DNA of 64,000 bases from contig CAVUMX010000004.1 in assembly GCA_963742725.1 (NCBI GenBank), forward strand, positions 310,001 through 374,000. The letters are read 5' to 3'. Shown here piece by piece: positions 35,440 through 43,864 of this stretch (within the stretch, counting starts at the first letter, position 1; every line of letters begins with the position of its first letter). Source of the DNA: CAVVAL01 sp963742725. GTDB lineage: Bacteria; Actinomycetota; Actinomycetes; Mycobacteriales; Cryptosporangiaceae. A program made the position numbers and the translations under genes. The notes under the pieces are model-generated. The model was not told the origin of the DNA. It saw only the letters and a list, made by a program, of their open reading frames with translations, and made no database searches.

Positions 35440-36368
35440 CGGCACTGGATGTCCTGACGGTCGGGCGGGTCGGGGTCGACCTGTATCCGGAGCAGCCCGG
35501 TCCGCTCGCCGACGTCCGGACGTTCGGCAAGTTCCTCGGCGGCACGGCCACCAACGTGGCCGTCGCCGCCGCCCGGCTCGGCCGCCGCAGCGCGGTGCTC
35601 ACGAAGGTCGGCGACGACGGCTTCGGGACGTACGTCCGCAGCGCGCTGGCCGGGTTCGGCGTCGACGCCTCGTTCGTCGGCACGCACCCGTCCCTGCGGA
35701 CTCCGGTCGTGTTCTGCGCGCTCGATCCGCCCGAGGATCCGCCGCTGCTGTTCTACCGGGAACCGACCGCACCGGACCTCACGATCGCAGCCGACGAACT
35801 CCCGCTGGACGCGATCCGGGACGCCGGCGTGTTCTGGGTGACGGGTACCGGGTTCAGCGCCGAACCGTCCGCGTCGTCGCACGTCCGGGCGCTGGACGTG
35901 CGCGGGAGTAGGGCCCACACCGTCCTCGACCTGGACTACCGGCCGATGTTCTGGGATTCCCCCGAGCTGGCCCGTAAGACGCTGGAACCGGTGTTGGGGC
36001 AGGTCACGGTCGTCGTGGGCAACCGCGCCGAGACCGAGGTGGCCGTCGGCACGGCCGATCCGGACACCGCCGCCGACCGGCTGCTGGAGCGGGGCGTCGC
36101 GCTCGCCGTGGTGAAGAAGGGCGGCGAGGGCGTACTGGTCGCCACGGCTGAGCAGCGGGCCACCGTCCCGCCGGTGCCCGTCGAGGTCGTGTGCGGGCTC
36201 GGCGCCGGTGACGCCTTCGGCGGCGCGCTCTGTCACGGGCTCCTGTCCGGTTGGGAACCGGACCGCATCGCCGCGTACGCCAACGCGGCCGGCGCGATCG
36301 TGGCATCCCGCCTGGCCTGCGCCGACGCCATGCCCACAGACGCCGAGATCAGAGCCTTCAGTGAGTGA
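35436..36368 (+). CDS. iolC: 5-dehydro-2-deoxygluconokinase (PfkB family)
   Basis: Encodes 310 aa. The PfkB fold is clear: N-terminal DVLTVGRVGVDLYPEQPG and FLGGTATNVAVAAARLG, and the C-terminal signature VCGLGAGDAFGGALCHGLLS with the catalytic Asp. The length and the DLYPEQPG start are typical of IolC, which phosphorylates 5-dehydro-2-deoxy-D-gluconate in inositol breakdown. A generic ribokinase-like sugar kinase is the alternative, but the flanking iol genes make IolC far more likely. The ATG overlaps the ATPase stop. A short GC-rich hairpin follows before the aldolase gene. Confidence 0.9.
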   Translation: MTALDVLTVGRVGVDLYPEQPGPLADVRTFGKFLGGTATNVAVAAARLGRRSAVLTKVGDDGFGTYVRSALAGFGVDASFVGTHPSLRTPVVFCALDPPEDPPLLFYREPTAPDLTIAADELPLDAIRDAGVFWVTGTGFSAEPSASSHVRALDVRGSRAHTVLDLDYRPMFWDSPELARKTLEPVLGQVTVVVGNRAETEVAVGTADPDTAADRLLERGVALAVVKKGGEGVLVATAEQRATVPPVPVEVVCGLGAGDAFGGALCHGLLSGWEPDRIAAYANAAGAIVASRLACADAMPTDAEIRAFSE

Positions 36369-36373
36369 ATGGA

Positions 36374-36396
36374 GCGGCGCCGCGACGAGGCGCCGC
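36374..36396 (+). terminator. Short hairpin between iolC and the aldolase gene
   Basis: gcggcgcc (36374-36381) pairs perfectly with ggcgccgc (36389-36396) around a 7-nt loop, 6 nt after the iolC stop. It lacks a U tract and the operon continues, so it may tune message stability rather than end transcription. Confidence 0.4.
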
Positions 36397-36422
36397 GCAG
36401 CGAGCGAACAAGGAACACAGTG

Positions 36423-37343
36423 ATGATCGACGACGCCGTGTACGGGGAGTTGCTGGAGCTGCGGGTCCGGCGGCCGGACGCGATCGCGGACGCGTACGCG
36501 TCACGGCTGTGCCGGACCTCGCTGCTCGGCAGCAGCGGCACGTTGTTCCTGGTGGCGGCGGATCATCCGGCGCGCGGCGCGCTGGCCGTCCACGACGAGC
36601 CACTGGCGATGGGCGACCGGCGCGGCCTCCTGGACCGGCTCGCGACCGCACTGGAGCATCCGGCCGTGGACGGCCTGCTCGCCACCCCGGACGTCGTCGA
36701 GGACCTGCTCCTGCTCGGCACCGTCACCGGACGGCGGCTGCTCGACGGCAAGGTCGTCATCGGATCGATGAACAGGGGCGGGCTGGCCGGCGCGAGCTGG
36801 GAGCTGGACGACCCGTTCACCGCGTACGACGCCGCCGCGATCGTGGAGCGCCGGCTCGACGGCGGCAAGATGCTGCTGCGCCTGGACAACCGGGACGCCG
36901 GAACCCTGCCGACGATCGCCGCGTGCGCCCGCGCGGTAGGTGAGCTGGCGGCGGCCGGCGTGATGGCGATGGTCGAGCCGCTGCCGTACACGAAGGACGT
37001 CGCCGGCCACGCCGTGCTGGACCGCGATCCGTCCGCGCTGGTCCGGGCGGCGACGGTGGCGGCCGGGCTGGGGCCGACGTCCGCTCACACGTGGTTGAAG
37101 TTGCCGGCGGTACCCGAAGCCGCCGCGGCCACGGCGTTGCCGGCGCTGATCCTGGGCGGCGCGCCCAGCAAGGACCCGGCCGAGGACCTGGCTGCCTGGG
37201 GAGCGGCGCTGCGGCGGCCCGAGGTGCGCGGGCTGGTGGTCGGGCGGGCCCTGCTGTACCCGCAGGACGGCGACGTGACGGCGGTCGTGGACGCCGCAGC
37301 TCAGGTCCTGAGCGCGGCCAAGCAGCAGGAGGTGGGGCGATGA
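36423..37343 (+). CDS. Class I aldolase family protein (Cgl0158-like), probable 5-dehydro-2-deoxyphosphogluconate aldolase
   Basis: Encodes 306 aa. The sequence begins MIDDAVYGELLELRVRRPDA and continues with FLVAADHPARGALA, GKVVIGSMNRGGLAGASWEL, MVEPLPYTKD and HTWLKLPA, where the Lys is a candidate Schiff-base residue. This matches the Cgl0158 family found in actinobacterial inositol clusters, which takes the place of IolJ in splitting the IolC product to dihydroxyacetone phosphate and malonic semialdehyde. That role is inferred from family and position. ATG 36423 follows AAGGA by 9 nt; the frame is open back to 36369 without a site. Its stop overlaps iolB by 4 nt. Confidence 0.8.
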   Translation: MIDDAVYGELLELRVRRPDAIADAYASRLCRTSLLGSSGTLFLVAADHPARGALAVHDEPLAMGDRRGLLDRLATALEHPAVDGLLATPDVVEDLLLLGTVTGRRLLDGKVVIGSMNRGGLAGASWELDDPFTAYDAAAIVERRLDGGKMLLRLDNRDAGTLPTIAACARAVGELAAAGVMAMVEPLPYTKDVAGHAVLDRDPSALVRAATVAAGLGPTSAHTWLKLPAVPEAAAATALPALILGGAPSKDPAEDLAAWGAALRRPEVRGLVVGRALLYPQDGDVTAVVDAAAQVLSAAKQQEVGR

Positions 37344-38191
37344 GCAAGCTGCACGTGCCGTGGGGCCGGGCCACCGACGGGCGTGACCCGGTCGTCATCA
37401 CGCCCGAGTCGGCCGGCTGGACGTACACCGGCCTGATCGTCGTTCACCTCGCGCCGGGCGAATCCCGGGACGTCGCGATCGACGGCGTCGAGCTGGCGGT
37501 GATCCCGCTGCGCGGCTCCGCCCGGATCGAGACGGACGGGCAGGTGATCGACCTGGTCGGACGCCCGTCCGTGTTCGCGGCCGTCACCGATCTCGCGTAC
37601 GTGCCGCTGGGCGCCACGCTGCGGTTGTCCAGCCCGGACGGCGCGGAACTGGCCCTGGCCACAGCTCGCGCCACGCGGCGGTTCGAGCCGGCGTACATAC
37701 CGGCCGGCGCGGTGCCCGTCGAGGTGCGGGGCGCGGGCCAGGCCACCCGCCAGGTGAACGACCTGCTGGCGCCCGGCACGTTCGCCGGCGCCGACAAGCT
37801 GTGTGTCGTCGAGGTCCTGACGCCGGACGGCAACTGGTCCTCGTACCCGCCCCACAAGCACGACACGGCGAGCGAGCACGAGGTCGTCAACGAGGAGATC
37901 TACTTCTTCAGGATCGACGGCGAGGACGGGTTCGGCATCCACCGCACCTATACCGCCGACGGCGAACTGGACGAGACCGTGACCGTCCGGGACGGCGACG
38001 TGTTCCTGGTGCCGCGCGGCTATCACGGGCCGTCGATCGCGGCGCCCGGCCACCACATGTATTACCTCAACGTGCTCGCCGGTCCGGGTGCGGAGCGCTC
38101 GATGGCGTTCTGCGACGACCCCGCGCACCACTGGATCCGCGACAGCTGGGCCGGCCAGTCCGCCGACCCGCGTTGCCCCCTGACCCGCTGA
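37340..38191 (+). CDS. iolB: 5-deoxy-glucuronate isomerase
   Basis: Encodes 283 aa, a bicupin. The second cupin holds the metal site: PPHKHDTASEHEVVNEEIYF (His-x-His, Glu) and DGDVFLVPRGYHGPSIAAPG with a further His. IolB turns 5-deoxy-glucuronate into 5-dehydro-2-deoxygluconate, the substrate of IolC. The ATG overlaps the aldolase stop and follows AGGAGGTGGGG. Its start (gcgatgagcaagctg) resembles the first unit of the 26-bp duplication before iolE, so one may derive from the other. A family B hairpin repeat lies between this gene and iolD. Confidence 0.93.
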   Translation: MSKLHVPWGRATDGRDPVVITPESAGWTYTGLIVVHLAPGESRDVAIDGVELAVIPLRGSARIETDGQVIDLVGRPSVFAAVTDLAYVPLGATLRLSSPDGAELALATARATRRFEPAYIPAGAVPVEVRGAGQATRQVNDLLAPGTFAGADKLCVVEVLTPDGNWSSYPPHKHDTASEHEVVNEEIYFFRIDGEDGFGIHRTYTADGELDETVTVRDGDVFLVPRGYHGPSIAAPGHHMYYLNVLAGPGAERSMAFCDDPAHHWIRDSWAGQSADPRCPLTR

Positions 38192-38239
38192 CCCGCCCGA
38201 CCCGGCCCGCCCGCCCAGTTTCGGCCCGCCCGCCCGCCC

Positions 38240-38294
38240 AGTTTCGGACTTTTGAGGGTCGGCCGGGGCCGGGAACCCTCAAAAGTCCGAAACT
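38240..38294. repeat. Family B hairpin repeat, copy 1
   Basis: A perfect 20-bp inverted repeat, agtttcggacttttgagggt (38240-38259) and its complement (38275-38294), flanks a 15-nt GC-rich loop. It sits inside the iol operon between iolB and iolD, preceded by a doubled cccgcccagtttcgg. Near-identical elements occur at 48712-48763 and 62249-62303. A hairpin this strong could lower or modulate iolD expression. Confidence 0.9.
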
Positions 38295-38319
38295 CGAGGA
38301 CGCACGGAAGGATCTGACG

Positions 38320-40137
38320 ATGCGACTGACCGTTGCCCAGGCGATCACGCGCTGGCTCGTGGCGCAGCGGACCGTGATCGACGGCCGGGAGGAACCGCTG
38401 TTCCCGGGCGTCTTCGCGATCTTCGGGCACGGCAACGTGACGTGCCTCGGCCCCGCGCTGGACGAGGTCCGCAATCGGTTGCCGGTGTGGCGCGGCCAGA
38501 ACGAGCAGGGCATGGGGCTGGCCGCCACGGCGTACGCGAAGGCGACGCGCCGCCGGCAGGTCATGGTCGTCACGTCCTCGATCGGACCGGGCGCGTTGAA
38601 CCTGGTCACGGCCGCGGGCGTGGCCATGGCGAACCGGCTGCCGCTGCTGCTGCTGTCCGGCGACACGTTCGCGTCGCGCGCCCCGGACCCCGTACTTCAG
38701 CAGGTGGAGCACTTCGGCGCCCCGTCCACGACGGCGAACGACGCGTTCCGGGCGGTCGTCCGCTACTGGGACCGGATCACGCGGCCCGAACAGGTGCTCA
38801 GCACGTTGCCGCAGGCCCTCGCCACGATGCTGGACCCGGGGGAGTGCGGCCCGGCGTTCATCGGCCTGCCCCAGGACGTCCAGGCCGACGCGCTCGACGT
38901 CCCGGACGAGTGGCTGGAACCGACCGTCCACATGATCCCGCGCCCGCGCGCCGATCTCCGGCAGCTCGAAGCCGCGGCGGACGCCGTCCGGAGAGCCAAA
39001 AGGCCTTTGATCGTCGCCGGGGGCGGCGTGCACTACGCGGACGCGACCGACCAGCTCCGAACCTTCGCCGAAACGCACCGGATCCCGGTCGTCGAGACCG
39101 TCGCCGGACGCGCGTCGCTGCCGTGGGACCACCCGCTCAACGCCGGCCCGATCGGCGTGTCCGGCGGCACCTCGGCCAACGCGCTCGCGGCCGAGACCGA
39201 CCTCGTGCTCGCCGTCGGCACTCGATTGCAGGACTTCACGACCGGTTCCTGGACGGTGTTCGGCGACGCGCGCATCGTGGCCCTCAACGCCGCCCGGTAC
39301 GACGCCGCCAAGCACCGCGCGCTGGCCGTCGTCGGCGACGCCCGCGAGTCGCTGACCAGCCTCGATCTGGCCGGCTACCAGGCCGACCCCGCCTGGCCGG
39401 CGCGTGCCGAGGCGCTCACCGCCGACTGGAACAAGGCCGTGGACGCCGTCACCGACCCGGCGAATCAGACCCTGTCCGGCGCGCCGTCGTACGCGCAGGT
39501 CCTGGGAGCGCTCAACCAGCACGCCGAACCGGACGACTACCTGGTCGCGGCGGCCGGCGGCTTCCCCGGCGAGGTGAACAAGGTCTGGCGCTCGCCCGGC
39601 ATCCGCGGGACGGACGTCGAGTACGGCTTCTCGTGCATGGGCTACGAGCTGGCCGGCGCGTGGGGAGCCGCGATGGCGCTGCCCGGCCGGGATGTGATCG
39701 CGCTCTGCGGCGACGGCTCGTACCTGATGATGAACTCGGAGCTGTACTCGTCGGTCCTGAGCGGGCACAAGTTCATCACCGTCCTGTGTGACAACGGCGG
39801 GTTCGCGGTCATCCAGCGGCTCCAGGTCGGGCAGGGCGGCGAGGGGTACAACAACATGCGGACGCCCGGTGACGTCCGGGTGGACTGGGTCGCCCATGCC
39901 CGCAGCCTCGGCGCCCACGCCGAAGAGGTGACGTTGGGCGAGTTCTCGGCCGCGCTGGCCCGCGCGCGGGCGTCCGAGGTGAGCGCCGTGGTGGTGCTCC
40001 GGACCGATCCAGACACGTGGACAGGCGGAGATGCCTGGTGGGAGGTGGGTGTTCCGGAGGTCTCCGACACCCCCGGGATCGTGGCCGCGCGAAGCCGTTG
40101 GGAGCAGGGAAAAACGCGGCAACGTCTCGCGTTCTGA
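38320..40137 (+). CDS. iolD: 3D-(3,5/4)-trihydroxycyclohexane-1,2-dione acylhydrolase (decyclizing)
   Basis: Encodes 605 aa, a thiamine diphosphate enzyme of the acetolactate synthase superfamily that opens the inositol-derived ring. Landmarks are an N-terminal MRLTVAQAITRWLVAQRTVI and FAIFGHGNVTCLG, then RGQNEQGMGLAATAYAKA (with the conserved Glu), a central domain (KRPLIVAGGGVHYADA), and the ThDP motif CGDGSYLMMNSELYSSV with GDG and the following Asn. Length and order match IolD. ATG 38320 follows GGAAGGA. It is the last gene of the operon. A methylmalonate-semialdehyde dehydrogenase (iolA) is not encoded nearby. Confidence 0.94.
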   Translation: MRLTVAQAITRWLVAQRTVIDGREEPLFPGVFAIFGHGNVTCLGPALDEVRNRLPVWRGQNEQGMGLAATAYAKATRRRQVMVVTSSIGPGALNLVTAAGVAMANRLPLLLLSGDTFASRAPDPVLQQVEHFGAPSTTANDAFRAVVRYWDRITRPEQVLSTLPQALATMLDPGECGPAFIGLPQDVQADALDVPDEWLEPTVHMIPRPRADLRQLEAAADAVRRAKRPLIVAGGGVHYADATDQLRTFAETHRIPVVETVAGRASLPWDHPLNAGPIGVSGGTSANALAAETDLVLAVGTRLQDFTTGSWTVFGDARIVALNAARYDAAKHRALAVVGDARESLTSLDLAGYQADPAWPARAEALTADWNKAVDAVTDPANQTLSGAPSYAQVLGALNQHAEPDDYLVAAAGGFPGEVNKVWRSPGIRGTDVEYGFSCMGYELAGAWGAAMALPGRDVIALCGDGSYLMMNSELYSSVLSGHKFITVLCDNGGFAVIQRLQVGQGGEGYNNMRTPGDVRVDWVAHARSLGAHAEEVTLGEFSAALARARASEVSAVVVLRTDPDTWTGGDAWWEVGVPEVSDTPGIVAARSRWEQGKTRQRLAF

Positions 40138-40257
40138 GCTGGCCTCCTACTCTGTGGGGAGCGTTCGGTCATCGCGGGGTAGGTTTCGCGGCTTCCCAGG
40201 CGCCCGTATGCTCACGGCATTCGGGCGGTCGGTTCGGCATGAAAGGTGAGGTCACGA

Positions 40258-41061
40258 GTGGAGCGGCCTATCTGGGCACCAGGGGAAATCGACCTTGAGC
40301 GGCCCAGCGCCGCCCGCATGTACGACTTCTATCTCGGCGGATCGCACAACTTCGAGATCGACCGCGCCACCGCGCAGGAGGCCATGAAGGCCATGCCCGA
40401 CCTGCCGCTGATCATGCAGGCGAACCGGGCGTACTTACGGCGTGCCGTGCGGTTCCTGCTCGATGCGGGCATCACCCAGTTCATCGACATCGGGTCCGGC
40501 ATCCCGACCGTGGGCAACGTCCACGAGGTCGTGCACGAGTTCGACCCCGACCGGCGCGTGGTCTACGTCGACGTCGACCCGATCGCCGTCGCGCACAGCC
40601 GGGCCATCCTCGCCGACAACCCCAACGCCGTGATCATCCAGGCCGATCTGCTGCAACCCGAGCAGGTCCTGGAGCACCCCGACCTGCGCGCGATGCTCGA
40701 CCTGGACAAGCCGGTGGCGATACTGCTCAACGCGGTGCTCCACTTCGTCCCGGACTCCGAGGCGCCCGGCGTGATCCTCGGCCGGCTCCTCGACATGGTG
40801 GCGCAGGGCAGCTACCTGTCCATGACCCACGCCAGCCACGTCGGCCAGCCGGAGAAGAGCGTCAAGGTGGAAGAGGTGTACAAGCGCACCGCGACGCCGA
40901 TGACGTTCCGCAGCCAGGACGAGGTGGCCGAGCTGTTCAAGGGCTGGACGATCGTCGATCCCGGCGTCGTCCTCATCTCCGACTGGCGGCCCGACGAGCC
41001 CGTCGACGAAGCGACCGCCCTGAATGTCAGCGGTTACGGCGGGGTCGGACTGAAGACATGA
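40258..41061 (+). CDS. SAM-dependent methyltransferase (DUF574 type)
   Basis: Encodes 267 aa. The family hallmark is RPSAARMYDFYLGGSHNFEI near the N-terminus, followed by a Rossmann-type SAM site FIDIGSGIPTVGNVHEVVHE (about 79) and VVYVDVDPIAVAHS. Such proteins are abundant in actinomycetes; the substrate is unknown. GTG 40258 is chosen because AAAGGTGAGG ends 6 nt upstream; GTG 40246 overlaps that site. The stop overlaps the start of the next gene (ATGA), coupling it to the PAS-GGDEF-EAL protein, an unusual pairing of a methyltransferase with cyclic-di-GMP turnover. Confidence 0.88.
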   Translation: MERPIWAPGEIDLERPSAARMYDFYLGGSHNFEIDRATAQEAMKAMPDLPLIMQANRAYLRRAVRFLLDAGITQFIDIGSGIPTVGNVHEVVHEFDPDRRVVYVDVDPIAVAHSRAILADNPNAVIIQADLLQPEQVLEHPDLRAMLDLDKPVAILLNAVLHFVPDSEAPGVILGRLLDMVAQGSYLSMTHASHVGQPEKSVKVEEVYKRTATPMTFRSQDEVAELFKGWTIVDPGVVLISDWRPDEPVDEATALNVSGYGGVGLKT

Positions 41062-43244
41062 ACCGCGGCCCGGACAGCGTGTCCACTTCACCGAGCCGGT
41101 CATGGGCACCGTCGCCCGCCGGTCGCGAGGAGTTCACGCGTGCCTGGGCACAGGCCGTGATCGGCACCAGCTACGTGCCGATGGAGGCGTTCGAGGTCGA
41201 GGAGTTCCTCGGCAGCTTCACCGACCGGCTCGTCGCCGCGCTCACCTGCGACGGGCCGTTCACCACGACCCCCGCGTACGAGGTGGGCATCAAGCTCGTC
41301 GAGGCGCACTTCACCGGCGTCGAGACGTTGAGCCGCACGGTCGCCGCGATGGGCCAGCGGCTCCTCGCCGACTTCCTCCCCGGTGCCGACGACCACGAGG
41401 CGCGGGCGCGGCTCGCCGCGCTGCAGGGCGCCCTCGCCGCCGGATACGCCGACGCGCTCCGCCGCCGGACGCTCGGCGAACAGGAAGCGATCCGCCAGGC
41501 CGTGCTGGTCGCGCAGAAGGACGCCGAGGCCGCCCTGCGGGCCAGCGAGGCACGGTTCCGGGCGGTGTTCGCCGACGCCGCGATCGGCATCGGGCTCGGA
41601 GACATGACCGGCCGCATCCTCGACGTCAACCAGGCCCTCGCCGACATGCTCGGGTACACCGTCGAGGAGCTGTGCCGGACCACCCCGACCGACTTCGTCC
41701 ACCCTGACGACCCGCCTGAGGTCTGGGAGACGTACTGGCAGCTCATCCGGGGCGAGATCGACCACTTCCGGATGGAGAAGCGGTACTTCCGCAAGGACGG
41801 CGAGGTCGTCTGGACCGACCTCACCGTGTCGCTGGTCCGGGACGAGGCCGGTGTCCCGCGCTACATGGTCGCGATGTTCGAGGACATCAGCGAGCGGCAC
41901 ATCCTGCAGAGCCGGCTGCGCCACCAGGCGCTGCACGACCCGCTGACGAACCTGCCGAACCGCGCGCTGTTCTACGAGCGCCTCACCGCCCTCTTCGACG
42001 ACGCGCCCCCGGAGTCCCGGCTCGCGCTGTGCTACCTGGACCTGGACGGGTTCAAGGTCGTCAACGACAGCCTCGGCCACGACGTCGGCGACCAGCTGCT
42101 GGTGGCCGTGGCCGACCGGCTGGACCGGTGCGTGTCCGGCGCCGGCCACCTGGTGGCCCGGATGGGCGGCGACGAGTTCGTGATCCTCCTCGAAGGCACG
42201 GCCGGCACCGAAGAAGCGGTCGCCATGGCCGACGCCGTCCTCGCCACGCTGGACGCGCCCGTCCACATCGGTGGCCACGACCTGGCCGTGTCGGCGAGCA
42301 TCGGGATCGTCGAGCGCGCCGCGGCGGGCAGCAGCCCCGCCGACGTGATCCAGGCGGCCGACATCACGCTGTACTGGGCGAAGTCCGACGGCAAGGGCCG
42401 CTGGGCGCTGTTCGACTCCGACCGCAACGCGCACGAGATCGCCCGGTACTCCCTCGCGGCCGCCATGCCCGCCGCGCTGGAACGCGGCGAGTTCTTCGTC
42501 GAGTACCAGCCGCTGGTCCGCCTGTCGGACGGCGTGCTGCTCGGCGTGGAAGCGCTCGTGCGGTGGCAGCACCCCAAGTTCGGCCTGCTCGGCCCGAACC
42601 GGTTCATCGACCTCGCCGAGGAGACCGGCCTCATCGTGCCGCTCGGCCGCTGGGTGCTGGAACAGGCGTCCCGCCAGGCCAAGGAGTGGCAGGACGCGTT
42701 CCCCGAGTCGCCGCTGTTCGTGAGCGTCAACCTCGCCGTCCGGCAGTCCCGCGACCCCGGCCTCGTCGACGACGTGATGCGCATCCTCGCCGACACCGGT
42801 CTGGATCCCGGCCGGCTCCAGCTCGAACTGACCGAGAGCGCGATCATGGGGACGGCCGACGAGGCGCTCGACGCGCTCCGGGCGCTGTCCGCGGCGGGGA
42901 TCCGGATCGCCATCGACGACTTCGGCACCGGCTACTCCAACCTCGCGTACCTGCGGCACCTGCCCGTCCACGTGCTGAAGATCGACGGCTCGTTCGTGGA
43001 GGGGCTGCGCTCGATCGACGCCCCCGACCCGGTCGACGGCCAGATCGTGGCCACGGTCGTCTCGCTGGCGCACATCCTCGAACTCACCGTCACTGCCGAG
43101 TGCGTCGAGACCGGCGAGCAGGCGGACCGGCTCCGCGGCATCGGCTGCGACGCCGGTCAGGGCTGGCTCTTCGCCCGCGCGGCCGCCGCCTGCGAGATCG
43201 ACAAGCTGCTCCTCGAAGCGAAGCCGCTCGGCCACCCGTCGTAA
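41058..43244 (+). CDS. PAS-GGDEF-EAL cyclic-di-GMP signalling protein
   Basis: Encodes 728 aa without membrane segments. Residues 1-155 form a helical sensor-like region; a PAS domain follows (about 165-285, ASEARFRAVFADAAIGIGLG). The GGDEF domain (about 300-460) keeps MGGDEFVILL and YLDLDGFKVVNDSLGHDVGD. The EAL domain (about 475-720) keeps EALVRWQHP, LELTESAIM and DDFGTGYSNLAYLRHLPVHV. Both active-site motifs are intact, so synthesis and breakdown of cyclic-di-GMP are both possible; which prevails is unknown. It starts by 4-nt overlap with the methyltransferase gene. In actinomycetes such proteins influence development and surface properties. Confidence 0.92.
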   Translation: MNRGPDSVSTSPSRSWAPSPAGREEFTRAWAQAVIGTSYVPMEAFEVEEFLGSFTDRLVAALTCDGPFTTTPAYEVGIKLVEAHFTGVETLSRTVAAMGQRLLADFLPGADDHEARARLAALQGALAAGYADALRRRTLGEQEAIRQAVLVAQKDAEAALRASEARFRAVFADAAIGIGLGDMTGRILDVNQALADMLGYTVEELCRTTPTDFVHPDDPPEVWETYWQLIRGEIDHFRMEKRYFRKDGEVVWTDLTVSLVRDEAGVPRYMVAMFEDISERHILQSRLRHQALHDPLTNLPNRALFYERLTALFDDAPPESRLALCYLDLDGFKVVNDSLGHDVGDQLLVAVADRLDRCVSGAGHLVARMGGDEFVILLEGTAGTEEAVAMADAVLATLDAPVHIGGHDLAVSASIGIVERAAAGSSPADVIQAADITLYWAKSDGKGRWALFDSDRNAHEIARYSLAAAMPAALERGEFFVEYQPLVRLSDGVLLGVEALVRWQHPKFGLLGPNRFIDLAEETGLIVPLGRWVLEQASRQAKEWQDAFPESPLFVSVNLAVRQSRDPGLVDDVMRILADTGLDPGRLQLELTESAIMGTADEALDALRALSAAGIRIAIDDFGTGYSNLAYLRHLPVHVLKIDGSFVEGLRSIDAPDPVDGQIVATVVSLAHILELTVTAECVETGEQADRLRGIGCDAGQGWLFARAAAACEIDKLLLEAKPLGHPS

Positions 43245-43290
43245 GACATCTGTAACCCCGCGCCCGCCCCGGATAGCGTTGACTGGACCC

Positions 43291-43836
43291 ATGAAGCGAA
43301 TGTGGATCGCCGGGGGTGTCGCGGCCGTGATCGCCGGAGCTGTAGCGCTCGCGCTGTTCCAGCCGTGGAAGCTGTGGGTCGACGAGACGGTGGACGAGGC
43401 CGCCCCGGCCGTGCCAGCCGCCACTCCGTCGGCGCCCCCGACAGGCTCCCCGGCGACGCCTGCCTCCCCGCCGGCAGACGGCCCGCGCGTGCTGGCGTCC
43501 GGCGACTTCATCACGCACGAGCACAAGACCACCGGCAAGGTGGTCGTGGTCCGGCTCGCCGACGGCAGCCGCGTCCTGCGGCTGGAGGACCTCGACACGT
43601 CCAACGGGCCCGACCTGCACGTGTGGATCACCGACGCGCCCGTGAAGCCCGGTACGGCCGGCTGGCGCGTCTTCGACGACGGCCGCTACACCACGCTCGG
43701 CAAGCTCAAGGGGAATCGGGGCAGCCAGAACTACACGCTGCCGGCCAGCGTCGACCTCGCGGAGCTGAACAGCGTCACGATCTGGTGCGACCGCTTCAAC
43801 GTCTCCTTCGGCGCCGCCGCCCTGACCCTGGCCTGA
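43291..43836 (+). CDS. Membrane-anchored DM13 domain protein
   Basis: Encodes 181 aa. An N-terminal signal anchor (RMWIAGGVAAVIAGAVALAL) is followed by a Pro/Ala/Ser linker (about 38-62) and a DM13 domain: GDFITHEHKTTGKVVVVRLA, LRLEDLDTSNGPDLHVWITD, GSQNYTLPASVDLAELNSVT and IWCDRFNVSFGAA with the conserved Cys. DM13 domains are proposed to take part in extracellular redox or electron transfer; no partner is seen here. ATG 43291 lacks a strong ribosome site. It stands alone after the EAL gene and is convergent with the kinase gene, with 28 bp between stops. Confidence 0.86.
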   Translation: MKRMWIAGGVAAVIAGAVALALFQPWKLWVDETVDEAAPAVPAATPSAPPTGSPATPASPPADGPRVLASGDFITHEHKTTGKVVVVRLADGSRVLRLEDLDTSNGPDLHVWITDAPVKPGTAGWRVFDDGRYTTLGKLKGNRGSQNYTLPASVDLAELNSVTIWCDRFNVSFGAAALTLA

Positions 43837-43864
43837 ACGCCGCCGGCCCCGCGGTGGGCCCGGG

